Assembly: GCA_023248915.1 (NCBI GenBank)
Contig: JAHFDQ010000408.1
Span: forward strand, 1-5,836
Direction: 5' to 3'
From: Archangiaceae bacterium
GTDB lineage: Bacteria > Myxococcota > Myxococcia > Myxococcales > Myxococcaceae
DNA: 5,836 nt
The notes under the pieces were generated by a model. That model saw nothing but the letters and a program-made list of their open reading frames with translations. It was not told where the DNA came from and did not search any database. The translations under genes and the position numbers were made by a program. Shown piece by piece: positions 5,085-5,836 of the stretch (position 1 is its first letter; the number at the start of each line of letters is the position of its first letter).

Positions 5085-5836
5085 TTGTTCAGCAGGTTCC
5101 AGCGCTTCTACAACTCCATCAAAGTCACGGCCGACGTGCTCGTGCTGGCCGCGGCGTTCGGCCTGGCCTACTGGACTCGATTCAATTCAGGGCTGCCGCA
5201 CGAGTCCGTTCCTCCAATCGAGGACACGCTGGTGTCGGTGTTCCTGGCTCTGGTGGTTTTCCCCCTGACCTTCCGCCAGGCCAACCTCTACACCACCAAC
5301 CGTTCGCGCACGCACCTGGGCGAGGCGTTCGAGATTTTCCGCGCCACCGTGCTGGCCACCTTGATTCTCGGAACCGTCATCTACTTCACCCGCGAGCGGT
5401 ACTCGCGAATGACGCTGGCCTTCTTCGTCGGCTACGCCCTGGTGGGGGTGACGGCGACGCGGCTCGTGTTCCGCCAGGTGCTGAACGAGCTCAGGCGGCG
5501 CGGCTTCAGCCTGAAGTCGATTCTGGTGGTGGGGGCGGGCGACCTCGGCCAGCGCGTGATCGACACGGTGGAAGGGCACCGCGAGCTGGGGTTCCGGGTG
5601 GTGGGGGTGCTGACGCGCCGGCCCGAGAAGATCGGCACAATGGTGAAGGGCGCGCCGGTGCTCGGAATGGTGACCGAGGTGGACGGGGTGCTCGACCGCA
5701 CCCAGGTGGACCAGGTCATCATCGCGCTGCCCATCGAAGACCAGGCGCTGGTGAAGCAGTTGATGGAACAGCTCGCGCTGCGCACCGTGGACGTGAAGGT
5801 GGTGCCCGACCTGTACCAGTACATCACCCTGTGCGG
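5085..5836 (+). CDS. Polyprenyl-phosphate sugar-1-phosphate transferase (WbaP/WcaJ/EpsZ type), 3' end missing
   Basis: This enzyme class starts repeat-unit synthesis by moving a sugar-1-phosphate from a UDP-sugar onto undecaprenyl phosphate at the inner membrane. The frame runs 250 codons without a stop to the right edge. It shows four membrane segments (about 12-31, 48-63, 85-101 and 110-128), then a Rossmann-like CoA_binding_3-type domain beginning SILVVGAGDLGQRVI at 145-159 and reaching VDQVIIALP. The window ends in VVPDLYQYITLC, a stretch that in this family precedes the catalytic bacterial sugar transferase domain, so the catalytic part is not seen here. TTG at 5085 is chosen for its GGAAG ribosome site and because LFSRFQRFYNSIKV is a usual family N terminus. 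The frame stays open upstream, so the start is likely, not certain. Whether glucose, galactose or another sugar is used cannot be told. Confidence 0.92.
   Translation, partial: MFSRFQRFYNSIKVTADVLVLAAAFGLAYWTRFNSGLPHESVPPIEDTLVSVFLALVVFPLTFRQANLYTTNRSRTHLGEAFEIFRATVLATLILGTVIYFTRERYSRMTLAFFVGYALVGVTATRLVFRQVLNELRRRGFSLKSILVVGAGDLGQRVIDTVEGHRELGFRVVGVLTRRPEKIGTMVKGAPVLGMVTEVDGVLDRTQVDQVIIALPIEDQALVKQLMEQLALRTVDVKVVPDLYQYITLC

Noticed and set aside
4954..5268. A 104-codon + frame starting with ATG across the 139-bp gap
   Set aside because: It runs out of frame into the sugar phosphotransferase, whose frame has clear membrane segments and a Rossmann-like domain. The 104-residue translation is Arg/Ser/Cys-rich with no motif.
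1..5836. A novel defence, mobile or RNA-based system
   Set aside because: All coding capacity is accounted for by known glycan-synthesis families. No repeat array, integrase, transposase, tRNA or large structured non-coding region is visible.

Overview
This is a very GC-rich window with strong G/C preference at third codon positions. It holds five protein-coding genes, and all five belong to cell-surface polysaccharide or lipopolysaccharide biosynthesis. The base composition, the GTG/TTG starts and the gene types would suit a myxobacterium (Myxococcota) or another high-GC proteobacterium. That assignment is an inference, because no marker gene is present.

Layout, left to right: (1) the C-terminal part of an O-antigen ligase/polymerase-like (Wzy_C) membrane protein on +, running in from the left edge to 1035. 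(2) A GT4 glycosyltransferase on -, 1038-2111. (3) A second GT4 glycosyltransferase of the WbaZ-like mannosyltransferase type on +, 2161-3288. (4) An ArnT-like GT-C membrane glycosyltransferase on -, 3275-4945. (5) The N-terminal two-thirds or so of a polyprenyl-phosphate sugar-1-phosphate transferase on +, from a TTG at 5085 and running off the right edge. The window is almost entirely coding. The only gaps are 2 bp, 49 bp and 139 bp, plus one 14-bp convergent overlap, so no gene-free stretch exceeds 300 bases.

Together the genes suggest a Wzx/Wzy-type pathway. The phosphotransferase (gene 5) would load the first sugar-phosphate onto undecaprenyl phosphate. The two cytosolic GT4 enzymes would extend the lipid-linked oligosaccharide. 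The Wzy_C protein would polymerise or ligate it on the periplasmic side. The ArnT-like enzyme would add a sugar from a polyprenyl-phosphate donor at the outer face. No flippase, chain-length regulator or exporter is visible; these may lie outside the window.

The most unusual property is organisation. The five genes alternate strand strictly (+ - + - +), although such genes usually form co-directional operons. Every junction carries a short dyad: a 14-bp palindrome holding both stop codons (1030-1043), a TACCAC/GTGGTA dyad centred exactly between two GTG starts (2123-2149), a GC hairpin with a UACG tetraloop at the overlapping stops (3271-3284), and nested inverted repeats in the 139-bp divergent region. 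I see no tRNA, rRNA, CRISPR array, insertion sequence or defence system, and no clear evidence of a novel system.
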